From the NCBI GenBank assembly GCA_012842235.1, contig DUTE01000284.1:1-7159 (forward strand): a DNA stretch of 7,159 nt, in the 5' to 3' direction. Source of the DNA: Bacillota bacterium. GTDB lineage: Bacteria > Bacillota > DTU065. Under the pieces are notes generated by a model. The model had not been told where the DNA came from. It saw only the letters and a program-made list of their open reading frames with translations, and ran no database searches. The translations under genes were made by a program, and so were the position numbers. Positions 1 through 6,603 of this stretch are shown here, in pieces; position 1 is the stretch's first letter, and each line of letters opens with the position of its first letter.

Positions 1-240
1 AAACAAGCATCTATATCCTCGAAACTACTCTAATTGTAGATATTATCTAACTCTGCCCAAAAAGCCTAAACATCCAGCTAAAACTTGTTTTCTTTCTATT
101 TGGGACCTTTGATTCATTTTCCAAAGCATGTATGAGAAAAAATAGAAAGAAAACAAGTTTTAGCTGGATGTTTAGGCTTTTTGGGCAGAGTTAGATAATA
201 TCTACAATTAGAGTAGTTTCGAGGATATAGATGCTTGTTT
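1..240. repeat. Perfect terminal inverted repeat (fold-back), left end
   Basis: Positions 1-101 are the exact reverse complement of 140-240, with a 38-nt loop at 102-139 that itself holds a 5-bp mini-dyad (CTTTG 107-111 with CAAAG 122-126). The outer arm begins at base 1, so the repeat is cut by the end of the sequence. I see no transposase, no target duplication and no gene inside. Together with the matching structure at the right end this is most likely a snap-back chimera made during DNA amplification, library preparation or assembly. If so, only one arm plus the loop is genuine genomic sequence, presumably 102/140 onward because the gene to the right continues from it. The stretch upstream of the first gene (1-287) shows nothing else I can support: no convincing promoter, RNA gene or coding region. 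Confidence 0.93.
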
Positions 241-270
241 GGAGAATAAGTGGGACAGGCAGCTGTATCA

Positions 271-279
271 GGAAGGGGG
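271..279 (+). promoter_or_regulatory. Ribosome binding site that fixes the kinase start at GTG 288
   Basis: The purine-rich run GGAAGGGGG lies 8 nt before an in-frame GTG at 288-290. The upstream in-frame ATG at 231 sits inside the fold-back arm, has no such site, and would add 19 residues that do not resemble the DegS family. The GTG is therefore the better start. Confidence 0.6.
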
Positions 280-287
280 CAGTTGGG

Positions 288-1472
288 GTGAGTCTTCCTG
301 AGACATTTGATATAAAAGAACTTGATAAGGCTTTTCTAAAAACTATTGATGCTGTAGAAAAAGGAAAAGAAGAAATTTTTAATATCTCCGAAGCTGCAAG
401 GCAGGAGTATACTAGAGTAAAACTTCTTCTAGATGATATACGTGCTGAATTAGACCAAACAATTGATGAAGTTGATGAGGTAGAGCATCTGTTCCAAAGA
501 GCACGTATTAAACTTATGCAGGTTAGTAAAGAATTTGCAAATTATTCCGAAGAAGAAATACGAGAGGCTTATGATACAGCTTATAATTTACAGCTAAGGC
601 TTTCTACTGCAAGAGAACGTGAAAGAGAGCTTAAAAAGAGCCGCGACGAATTAGATCGTACAATGAGACGTCTTAAAGAGATGGTACAACGCTCGGAAAA
701 AATGGTATCTCAGATGTCAATCGCCGCAGAGGTTCTAAAAGGTAATTTGGAAATAGCATCTAAGGCATTTGCCGATATGCAAAATAGATATTTATACGGT
801 GTGCAGGTTGTTGTCGCTCAAGAAGAAGAGAGAAAAAGAGTAGCAAGAGAGTTACACGATGGTCCAGTTCAGTCTTTGGCCAATGTAGCCTTAAGAGCAG
901 ATTATTGCCAAAAAATTCATGAAGCTGGAAACGATTCAGTGGAAGTTTCCAAAGAAATGGCAGAGATAAAAAAATTGGTTCAAGATATTTTAGTAGAGAT
1001 GCGGCAGATAATTTTTGATCTAAGACCTATGTCATTAGACGATTTGGGTCTCTTGCCCGCTTTGACAAGATATATTACGATAGTTCAAAAAAATACTCCT
1101 GTAATAATCGATATTGTTGACATAGGAGAAGAGACAAGACTTCATCCAGCCGTAGAGGTTGCCTTATTTCGCTTAATACAAGAGGCTATTAATAATGCTC
1201 TTAAACATTCAGGGTGTAGCAATATAACTATTCGAGTTGAATTTACGGAAGATGATGTTATTGTGCAAATCATTGACAATGGTTTTGGCTTTGATTTGCA
1301 AGAAGCAAAAAAGGTTGCTTCAGAGAACCAAAACTTTGGTCTTTTGGGTATGGAAGAGAGGGTAAGGCTTCTAGGAGGTCAATTTGGGGTAGAAACCGGC
1401 TATGGCCAGGGGACTAAAGTCTGGGCTCGAGTAGCCCACAATATTTCAGGAGGTGAATACAATGGGAGCTAA
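288..1472 (+). CDS. degS: DegS-like cytoplasmic sensor histidine kinase
   Basis: This is a HisKA_3/NarL-type histidine kinase expected to autophosphorylate on His and pass phosphate to the response regulator encoded next. From GTG 288 it is 394 aa, close to B. subtilis DegS (385 aa). Residues 1-165 are a highly charged, coiled-coil-rich sensor region with DegS-like stretches (FLKTIDAVEKGKEEIF, FANYSEEEIREAY). The H-box EEERKRVARELHDGP carries the phosphoacceptor H190. It is followed by the conserved IIFDLRPMSLDDLGLLPAL (242-260), the N-box EAINNALKHS (299-308), G1 DNGFGF (330-335) and G2 GLLGMEERVRLLGG (351-364). There is no signal peptide and no membrane segment, so it should sense a cytoplasmic cue. 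It overlaps the regulator gene by 11 nt, which indicates translational coupling. The family assignment is strong. Orthology with DegS in the strict sense, and so its regulon, is inferred. Confidence 0.93.
   Translation: MSLPETFDIKELDKAFLKTIDAVEKGKEEIFNISEAARQEYTRVKLLLDDIRAELDQTIDEVDEVEHLFQRARIKLMQVSKEFANYSEEEIREAYDTAYNLQLRLSTARERERELKKSRDELDRTMRRLKEMVQRSEKMVSQMSIAAEVLKGNLEIASKAFADMQNRYLYGVQVVVAQEEERKRVARELHDGPVQSLANVALRADYCQKIHEAGNDSVEVSKEMAEIKKLVQDILVEMRQIIFDLRPMSLDDLGLLPALTRYITIVQKNTPVIIDIVDIGEETRLHPAVEVALFRLIQEAINNALKHSGCSNITIRVEFTEDDVIVQIIDNGFGFDLQEAKKVASENQNFGLLGMEERVRLLGGQFGVETGYGQGTKVWARVAHNISGGEYNGS
1448..1455 (+). promoter_or_regulatory. Ribosome binding site for the DegU-like regulator
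   Basis: AGGAGGTG lies 6 nt before ATG 1462, inside the end of the kinase gene. A possible GTG at 1453 is part of this site itself, so ATG 1462 is preferred as the start. Confidence 0.85.
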
Positions 1473-2130
1473 GATTAGAGTACTCTTAGCCGATGACCAT
1501 CCTTTACTTAGACAGGGACTGAGTAAGGTCCTAAGCTTAGAAGGCGATATTGAGATTGTTGCAGAAGCCGAGGATGGCGAAGAAGCAATTAGATTGGTAG
1601 AAACACTTTTGCCAGATGTGGTATTAATGGACATTAATATGCCAAGGGTAAATGGCATAGAAGCTACTCGCCGGATTAAACAGCGATTTAGTGATGTTCA
1701 AGTATTGGTTCTTACTTTCCATGATGAAGAAGAGTATGTGTTGGCTCTTATGAGGGCCGGAGCAAAGGGGTATATCCTTAAGGATGCTGATCCATCTGTA
1801 GTGGCAAAAGCCATCAGACAGGTTTATGAGGGTGAGTGCTATTTTCCTTCAAATCTTATTAATCAGGTTATGGAAAAAGTATCTCAATCTGAAAAAGAAG
1901 GACGCCAATATGATGATGGTGTTTTAACAAGAAGAGAACAAGAAATCTTAGAAGAGATTGTTCAAGGTAAGAGTAACAAAGAGATAGCAGAGACACTTTT
2001 TATTAGCGAAAAAACAGTTAAAAATCATGTAAGTAATATTTTGAGAAAATTAGAGGTAACAGACCGAACACAAGCTGCTGTACTAGCACTTCGTTCAGGG
2101 ATTGTTCCTATGAACGAATTAAGTGGTTGA
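1462..2130 (+). CDS. degU: DegU-like NarL/LuxR-family response regulator
   Basis: This two-domain transcription factor of 222 aa (B. subtilis DegU is 229 aa) is expected to be phosphorylated by the preceding kinase and to bind DNA. The receiver domain (about 5-120) has the acidic pair D11-D12, phosphoacceptor D57 in VVLMDINMP, switch residue T85, Y104 and invariant K107 in GYILKDA. A short linker leads to a LuxR-type helix-turn-helix (about 155-215) with LTRREQEILEEIVQGKSNKEIAETL and the recognition-helix region SEKTVKNHVSNILRKL. All catalytic residues are present, so it should be a working regulator. It overlaps the kinase gene by 11 nt and the DUF192 gene by 8 nt. In B. subtilis DegU controls exoenzymes, motility and biofilm genes. 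Control of the nearby chemotaxis operon would be natural but is not shown by the sequence. Confidence 0.94.
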   Translation: MGAKIRVLLADDHPLLRQGLSKVLSLEGDIEIVAEAEDGEEAIRLVETLLPDVVLMDINMPRVNGIEATRRIKQRFSDVQVLVLTFHDEEEYVLALMRAGAKGYILKDADPSVVAKAIRQVYEGECYFPSNLINQVMEKVSQSEKEGRQYDDGVLTRREQEILEEIVQGKSNKEIAETLFISEKTVKNHVSNILRKLEVTDRTQAAVLALRSGIVPMNELSG

Positions 2131-2455
2131 GATTTTCATTAACGAGCAGGTCATCAAAGCTGATATGGCCTGTTCCTTTTTATCACGATTGGTTGGTTTT
2201 ATCGGGAAAAAGCCCCAAAAAGGGGATGCACTTCTGATTATTCCCTGCAAACAGATCCATACTTTTTTTATGCAAGCACCTATAGATGTAGTCTATTTAA
2301 GTAAAGATGGTTTTGTTGTCGATTTCTTTCCTTCGGTATTACCTGGAAAGATACTTCCATACTCTAGAAAAACTGAGATGGTCTTAGAACTAGCTTTAGG
2401 GACAATAACTTATCTTGCCAAAGGTCAAAAGATCACTTTCCAATTAAAGGAATAA
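2123..2455 (+). CDS. DUF192 family protein, function unknown
   Basis: This 110-aa protein matches the DUF192 family: the early SRLVGFIGKKP segment (21-31), then LLIIPCKQIHTFFMQAPIDVVYLSKDG (38-63), with the family's hallmark I-H-T-x-x-M (45-50) and P-I-D-V-V (53-57), and a final beta-rich stretch ending KITFQLKE. C42 and H46 stand out as possible functional residues, but no activity is established for the family. Many members elsewhere carry a signal peptide. This one does not, so it is probably cytoplasmic. The GTG start at 2123 lies within the end of the regulator gene (8-nt overlap) and has only a weak ribosome binding site, so translation probably depends on termination of the upstream gene. 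Its place as third gene of a two-component operon suggests co-expression with the phosphorelay. Confidence 0.85.
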   Translation: MVEIFINEQVIKADMACSFLSRLVGFIGKKPQKGDALLIIPCKQIHTFFMQAPIDVVYLSKDGFVVDFFPSVLPGKILPYSRKTEMVLELALGTITYLAKGQKITFQLKE

Positions 2456-2493
2456 AAGAGATATATGTGGAAAAACAGAATTGAAGGGCTAAG

Positions 2494-2508
2494 GTTTAAA
2501 ACTTAAAC
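2494..2508. promoter_or_regulatory. Short AT-rich dyad upstream of the discoidin-like gene
   Basis: GTTTAA (2494-2499) and TTAAAC (2503-2508) form a 6-bp perfect dyad with a 3-nt spacer, in the 104-nt gap before the secreted-protein gene. It could be an operator or chance in AT-rich DNA. A weak TTGAAG at 2481 precedes it, but there is no good -10 at the right distance, so I do not call a promoter here. Confidence 0.25.
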
Positions 2509-2559
2509 ATTAAAGCTTATGTTCTTTATGTGTATCAAAAAAATTGGGGGGGATATTAC

Positions 2560-3105
2560 ATGAAGAGACGTATTTGGTTAGTTATGGCCTTTGTTCTCGT
2601 ATTGTCAACTGTCTCACTAGCGGAGAATGTTGCCCTCTATTCTGAGGTGGAATCAAGTAGTAACTATGGTGGTTATAACCCAAGTGTAGTTAATGATGGA
2701 GAACGGAACTATGCCTCGGAAGAAGGTAGATGGTCTGAGGTTGCATGGGCAAGCTTAGATATGCCGGATGATCATTGGTTAGAGTTTTGGTTACCAGGTA
2801 AAGTAAATGTTAAAGAGATCTTTATCTGGTGGGCAAGAGACAGGGGAACTTTCTGGTATTCTGAAGAAATCATCATTGAAGCAGATGGTAAGGTAGTTTA
2901 TGATTCAACAAAATCAAAAGATAAGAATCCTCTTGTCAAAGAAGTTATTAGAAAACAAGGGGATGCACTAGGATATCAGGTAACTGAAATCTACTTCAAA
3001 GAACCTGTTCGTACCGATACTATTAGAATTATTCAACCTGCAGGTGGCGGCAATCCTGAGAGACCTAATATTATGTGGGTCGCCGAAGTAGAGATTTACG
3101 AATAG
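2560..3105 (+). CDS. Secreted protein with discoidin (F5/8 type C)-like domain
   Basis: This is an exported protein of 181 aa, possibly carbohydrate- or surface-binding. Residues 1-21 are a classic signal peptide: basic MKRRI, a hydrophobic core of about 12 residues, and a likely signal peptidase I cut after SLA (A21/E22). There is no lipobox cysteine and no cysteine in the mature 160 aa. The mature part reads like a galactose-binding/discoidin beta-sandwich: an opening NVALYSEVESSS, PSVVNDGERNYASEEGRW (41-58), WLEFWLPGKVNVKEIFIWW (73-91), EIIIEADGKVVYDS (103-116), TIRIIQP (154-160) and a closing AEVEIYE. That order is typical of the fold, but the match is to the pattern and not to a named protein. 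ATG 2560 is chosen over GTG 2530 because a GGGGGGGA site (2546-2553) sits just before it and the signal peptide starts there. The gene stands alone, between the regulatory operon and a terminator. Confidence 0.75.
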   Translation: MKRRIWLVMAFVLVLSTVSLAENVALYSEVESSSNYGGYNPSVVNDGERNYASEEGRWSEVAWASLDMPDDHWLEFWLPGKVNVKEIFIWWARDRGTFWYSEEIIIEADGKVVYDSTKSKDKNPLVKEVIRKQGDALGYQVTEIYFKEPVRTDTIRIIQPAGGGNPERPNIMWVAEVEIYE

Positions 3106-3107
3106 TT

Positions 3108-3135
3108 TAGCTTATTTAAGGACTAAATAAGGCTA
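3108..3135 (+). other. AT-rich hairpin directly after the discoidin-like gene
   Basis: TAGCTTATTTA (3108-3118) pairs with TAAATAAGGCTA (3124-3135), giving 11 base pairs with one bulged G (3132) and a 5-nt loop (3119-3123). It begins 2 nt after the stop codon and ends one base before the terminator hairpin. It may protect the mRNA 3' end or help termination. Confidence 0.55.
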
Positions 3136-3136
3136 G

Positions 3137-3187
3137 AGAGCCGGAGACATTATTTGTCCCCGGCTCTGTTTGTATATAGGTTTTTAT
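3137..3187 (+). terminator. Probable intrinsic terminator of the discoidin-like gene
   Basis: A GC-rich hairpin pairs 3137-3149 with 3155-3167: 13 positions with a single A-C mismatch (3145 with 3159) and the 5-nt loop TTATT. It is followed by a loosely T-rich stretch (GTTTGTATATAGG, then TTTTTATTT). The U-tract is interrupted, so it is a moderate rather than textbook terminator, but it is the strongest such signal in the window and separates the two transcription units. Confidence 0.75.
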
Positions 3188-3221
3188 TTGGAAGGATTTG
3201 GAATTTTCTTTAGAGAACTGT

Positions 3222-3249
3222 TTAACAAAGTAATATTTGGCTGTATTAT
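3222..3249 (+). promoter_or_regulatory. Candidate sigma-A promoter of the chemotaxis operon
   Basis: TTAACA (3222-3227, 5 of 6 match to TTGACA) is followed after 16 nt by TATTAT (3244-3249, 5 of 6 match to TATAAT). Transcription would start near 3256, leaving a leader of about 70 nt before cheW. I see no sigma-D/sigma-28 type motility promoter (TAAA plus GCCGATAA) in this gap. AT-rich DNA yields such matches by chance, so confidence is moderate. Confidence 0.5.
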
Positions 3250-3313
3250 TACGTTATAGAGGAATCAATAACATCTTTTATGATAAAATGTGTGCTAGGA
3301 ATAAAACAAGAGA

Positions 3314-3320
3314 GGGAGGT
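3314..3320 (+). promoter_or_regulatory. Ribosome binding site that fixes the cheW start at GTG 3328
   Basis: GGGAGGT lies 7 nt before GTG 3328-3330. The longer in-frame reading from ATG 3280 lacks a site and adds 16 non-CheW residues. The internal ATG 3361 also lacks one. Confidence 0.75.
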
Positions 3321-3327
3321 AAGCCTA

Positions 3328-3807
3328 GTGGCCAACAAACCCTTAGAAACATCGCAAACAATGGACAAGCAAGTAGTAGTGTTTCGTTTGGGAGAAGAGG
3401 AATTTGGTGCAAACATTGAAACTGTAAAAGAAATACGTAAAATGGACGATCAAAAGATCACCAATGTTCCTAGAACAAGTGAATTTGTTGCAGGTATTGT
3501 TAATTTAAGAGGTAAGATTATCCCTGTGCTTGATCTTCGCTTACGTTTTGGTATGGAAAAGACACATCACGAAGATAACCGTATTGTAGTGATTGAAGTT
3601 GGTAATGAAGTTTGTGGTGTTATTGTAGATGCAGTTAAAGAAGTGTTAAGGATTTCTAGTGAGGAAATTGAGCCTGCTCCAGATATGGTCGCCGGGATCA
3701 ATAAAGACTACCTAGAAGGTATTGCTAAGGTAAACGGTAGACTTATTATACTTATTAATCTACCGAAGATAGCTATAGCTAATAGCAATGAGACTAGAGT
3801 AAGTTAA
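3328..3807 (+). CDS. cheW: Chemotaxis adaptor protein CheW
   Basis: CheW is the soluble scaffold that joins chemoreceptors to the P5 domain of CheA in the membrane-associated signalling array. The 159-aa product is a single CheW domain: VVVFRLGEEEFGANIETVKEI (17-37), the signature NVPRTSEFVAGIVNLRGKIIPVLDLRLRFG (46-75) containing the conserved R61, then NRIVVIEVGNEVCGVIVDAVKEVLRI (84-109) and a last segment GIAKVNGRLIILINLPKI (131-148). Length and motif order are normal for the family. It is first in the operon and is followed 17 nt later by cheA. B. subtilis has cheA before cheW, so the order here is reversed. Nothing about it is unusual, and identification is secure. Confidence 0.96.
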   Translation: MANKPLETSQTMDKQVVVFRLGEEEFGANIETVKEIRKMDDQKITNVPRTSEFVAGIVNLRGKIIPVLDLRLRFGMEKTHHEDNRIVVIEVGNEVCGVIVDAVKEVLRISSEEIEPAPDMVAGINKDYLEGIAKVNGRLIILINLPKIAIANSNETRVS

Positions 3808-3824
3808 AAAGGCAGGTGAGTTAA

Positions 3825-5954
3825 ATGGGACTCGGCTTAGAGGCAAGCCCAGAAGAGATTAGAATATTTTTGGAAGAAGCAGAAGAACAGATATTAACGT
3901 TAGAAGAGGGTATCATCGATCTGGAAAAAAGTTCAGATGAACTAGATACAGAGCTTTTGCAGGCTATCTTTCGTGCAGCACATACACTTAAAGGTTCATC
4001 GGCAGCACTTGGCCACACTGGAATGGCTAAGCTTACCCATGAAATGGAGAATTTATTAGATCAGCTTCGCAAAGGCACAAGAGAGGTCACACCTGAGTTT
4101 ATTAATCTTCTTCTTGAAGGTATTGATGCCTTAAGAATCTATAACGAAGAGATTGCCACAGACGAAGAAAGTGGTTATTCACCTGATGAACTTATTGAAA
4201 AATTAAGACTGATAGGCCAAAGCACATCCCAAGCAAAAAAGGAAGTTTCCGCAACGGAAGAAAGTGTTCAAACCGCTTTTTTTGTTCCTCAATTAGTTAA
4301 TATTGCCTTAGAAAATGCGAAGGCACATGGGAATAAGGTATTTACAATTAGAGCACTTTTGAATCTAGAAAATACTTTACCAGCAGTTCGTGCTTACCAA
4401 ATTCTAATGCTTTTAGAAGAAAAAGGAACTATAATTGCTAGTGATCCTACTATGCAAAATATCGAATCAGAATTGAAAGATAGTGAAGTTAAGGTTCTTT
4501 TAGTTACAGGAGCATCTAAAGGTGAAATAGAAAAAGAACTAGCAAATGTTCCCGATGTAAGAAAAATTAAAATCGAAGAGATTAATAAAGACGCCAAACC
4601 AAAGCAAGAAATAAAAACAGAAGCTTCAGAGACAGAGCAAGTTGTAGAAAAACCAAAAGAAGAAGCGAAAGATGAGTCCAGATCCGAGAAAAAAGACAAA
4701 GAACTTACAAATATAGAAAGAAAATTTAAAGCAGATTCGGTTATATCTTCAACCATTAGAGTCGATGTAGAGATCTTAGACGGACTGATGAATTTAGTAG
4801 GAGAACTCGTTATTGACAGAACCCGTTTAGTATCTGAGATTACCCAACTACACGAAGCAGAAGATAAGACTGTACCATTAGAAAACCTTAGTCAAACTGG
4901 AGCCCACATAGGAAGAGTCACAGAGCAACTGCAAGAGCTAATAATGAAAGCACGTATGTTGCCACTAGAGACTCTATTTAGAAAGTTCCCTCGTATGGTC
5001 AGGGATCTTGCCCTTAAAGCAGGCAAAGAGGTTGAGCTTATTATGGAAGGTGAGGAGACAGAACTTGACCGTTCTGTCATAGAACAGATAAGTGATCCTC
5101 TTATTCATCTTTTAAGAAATGCGATAGATCATGGCCTTGAAGATCCTGAGGTTAGGGAACAGGCGGGCAAAGACAAAGTCGGCAAGATCATTCTTTCTGC
5201 TGAGCCAGAAGAAAACTATATTGTCATCCGTCTTCGCGACGATGGTAAAGGTATAGATCCAGAAAAAATTGCAAGATCAGCTGTTAAAAAAGGTCTGATC
5301 TCAGCTGAAAAAGCTAATGATCTTTCTGTCCGTGAAGCGGTAGATTTAATCTTTATGCCTGGTTTTTCAACCTCTGAAAAGGTAACTCAAGTTTCTGGCC
5401 GTGGCGTTGGTATGGATATAGTAAAGAAAAACATTGAAAATTTGAACGGAAATATTCAGGTATTTACAGAACTTGGCAAGGGTACTGAATTCCGTATTGA
5501 ACTGCCTCTTACTCTAGCTATTATGAGAACATTATTAGTGCAGTCTTCTGAAAATCTCTTTGCCATTCCCTTAGGATCGGTAGCAGAGACCCACAGGATT
5601 AATAAGAAAGAGATCAAATATGTAAATAAAAGGAAGGCAATGACATTGAGAGGCAATGTACTTCCTTTAGTCCATCTCGAAGAGTTATTTGATATGCCTA
5701 TACCAGAAAATCTAACCGATAATTTCTTTGTTGTTGTGGTTAGAGTTGCTCAACAACAGGTGGGCTTGATTGTCCAAAAACTAATCGGTGAAGAAGAGGT
5801 TGTCATTAAAACGCTTTCTAAACTACTAGGAGATACTCGAGGAATATCAGGAGCTGCAATACTTGGCCAAGGTGATGTTGCTCTAATATTAGATGTCCCC
5901 TCCTTGATATCTTACGATCGCTCTAGAAAGCATTTGGAGGTGGCTGGTTCTTAG
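3825..5954 (+). CDS. cheA: Chemotaxis histidine kinase CheA
   Basis: CheA is the central kinase of chemotaxis, which autophosphorylates in response to receptors and phosphorylates CheY and CheB. All five domains are visible in its 709 aa. P1/HPt (about 1-130) has H53 in AAHTLKGSSA. P2 (about 151-252; HGNKVFTIRALL ... VRKIKIEEI) resembles the Thermotoga-type CheY/CheB docking domain. A charged Lys/Glu-rich linker spans about 253-305. P3 (about 308-385; ILDGLMNLVGELVIDR) is the dimer helix pair. P4 (about 386-560) has N-box N432 and H436 in LLRNAIDHGLE, G1 DDGKGID (472-478), the FMPGFSTSE lid and G2 GRGVGMD (525-531). P5 (about 563-700) is the CheW-like regulatory domain. ATG 3825 has the site AGGTGAG (3814-3820). 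It lies between cheW (17-nt gap) and cheC (1-nt gap). It appears complete and catalytically intact. The partners CheY and CheB are not in this window. Confidence 0.98.
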   Translation: MGLGLEASPEEIRIFLEEAEEQILTLEEGIIDLEKSSDELDTELLQAIFRAAHTLKGSSAALGHTGMAKLTHEMENLLDQLRKGTREVTPEFINLLLEGIDALRIYNEEIATDEESGYSPDELIEKLRLIGQSTSQAKKEVSATEESVQTAFFVPQLVNIALENAKAHGNKVFTIRALLNLENTLPAVRAYQILMLLEEKGTIIASDPTMQNIESELKDSEVKVLLVTGASKGEIEKELANVPDVRKIKIEEINKDAKPKQEIKTEASETEQVVEKPKEEAKDESRSEKKDKELTNIERKFKADSVISSTIRVDVEILDGLMNLVGELVIDRTRLVSEITQLHEAEDKTVPLENLSQTGAHIGRVTEQLQELIMKARMLPLETLFRKFPRMVRDLALKAGKEVELIMEGEETELDRSVIEQISDPLIHLLRNAIDHGLEDPEVREQAGKDKVGKIILSAEPEENYIVIRLRDDGKGIDPEKIARSAVKKGLISAEKANDLSVREAVDLIFMPGFSTSEKVTQVSGRGVGMDIVKKNIENLNGNIQVFTELGKGTEFRIELPLTLAIMRTLLVQSSENLFAIPLGSVAETHRINKKEIKYVNKRKAMTLRGNVLPLVHLEELFDMPIPENLTDNFFVVVVRVAQQQVGLIVQKLIGEEEVVIKTLSKLLGDTRGISGAAILGQGDVALILDVPSLISYDRSRKHLEVAGS

Positions 5955-5955
5955 A

Positions 5956-6603
5956 ATGGACCAAACGGAACTGATTACTACAGGCTTAGAGATATTAAAT
6001 AGTGTTATTTCACTTGCACTTGTTAAGGCCGGTCAGTCGTTGGCTGAGATGAGTGGTAGGGAGATTTCGCTAGAAGGTCCTGGCCTAAAGATGCTACCAA
6101 TTCAAGAGTTTACTAACTTAGCTGGTGGTGCAGACATACCTGTTGTTGCTATATATCTTAATGTTACTGGTGATTTTGAAGGTCACTTAATGTTGTTATT
6201 TCCATTAGTTCAAATACCTGAATTAGTCAATATGGTATTAGGAGATATTGATGTAGGTGATATGTCTTCACCTCTTGAAAACGAAGTTTGTTGCTCTGTC
6301 TTGGGAGAGTTAGGTAATGTTGTTGGAACATCTTTTCTCAATGTTTTAGGTAATAAGTTAGAAATGGTCTTTCTTCCATCAGTTCCCTATATTCTTACTG
6401 ATTACTCTGGTTCAATTCTTTCAAGCCTAGCACTCCAAGCAGCTTCTCTTGGAGAAGAATATTGGGATAATGCTCTCATTGTTAATACCAGATTCAATGA
6501 GATAGATAAAAAAGTTCATGGGTTCTTCCTTCTTCTGCCTCAACCTGGTACATTTACCGAGTTTTTAAGTAAGGTGGTAGCTATTAAGCATGGTTCCAGT
6601 TGA
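5956..6603 (+). CDS. cheC: CheC-type CheY-P phosphatase, first active site degenerate
   Basis: CheC-family proteins dephosphorylate CheY-P and, in B. subtilis, bind and inhibit CheD. This 215-aa protein aligns with B. subtilis CheC (209 aa) over its whole length: AGGADIPVVAIYLNVTGDFEGHLMLLFP (56-83), the second-site helix ELGNVVGTSFLNVL (118-131) and LPSVP (140-144). The family site is E-x2-N-x22-P. The second copy is intact (E118, N121, P144). In the first copy, counting back from P42 puts S16 and S19 where Glu and Asn are expected, so that site is probably dead. The protein is too short for FliY and lacks its CheY-binding and SpoA-like extensions. It starts 1 nt after the cheA stop (site GGAGGTGG at 5935-5942) and overlaps cheD by 14 nt, matching the usual CheC-CheD partnership. 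Confidence 0.9.
   Translation: MDQTELITTGLEILNSVISLALVKAGQSLAEMSGREISLEGPGLKMLPIQEFTNLAGGADIPVVAIYLNVTGDFEGHLMLLFPLVQIPELVNMVLGDIDVGDMSSPLENEVCCSVLGELGNVVGTSFLNVLGNKLEMVFLPSVPYILTDYSGSILSSLALQAASLGEEYWDNALIVNTRFNEIDKKVHGFFLLLPQPGTFTEFLSKVVAIKHGSS

Noticed and set aside
1..240. CRISPR array, riboswitch or tRNA in the left non-coding region.
   Set aside because: There is only one inverted pair, with no direct repeats, no tRNA cloverleaf and no recognisable aptamer.
102..287. Promoter for the kinase operon, for example around TAATAT at 196-201.
   Set aside because: No matching -35 is present at the right spacing, and the upstream sequence is unreliable because of the fold-back.
2456..2559. Promoter for the discoidin-like gene.
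   Set aside because: TTGAAG at 2481 has no acceptable -10 at 16-18 nt, so only the small dyad is listed.
3237..3419. 60-codon plus-strand frame ahead of cheW.
   Set aside because: It overlaps the cheW start in another frame, has no ribosome binding site and resembles no family; its second half is out-of-frame cheW.
4394..4756. 120-codon minus-strand frame opposite cheA, rich in Ser and Phe.
   Set aside because: It is the antisense of the Lys/Glu-rich P2-linker region of CheA, and that composition explains the Ser/Phe richness. The other minus-strand frames at 1446-1658, 3821-4018, 4892-5080 and 5456-5656 are antisense shadows of the same kind.
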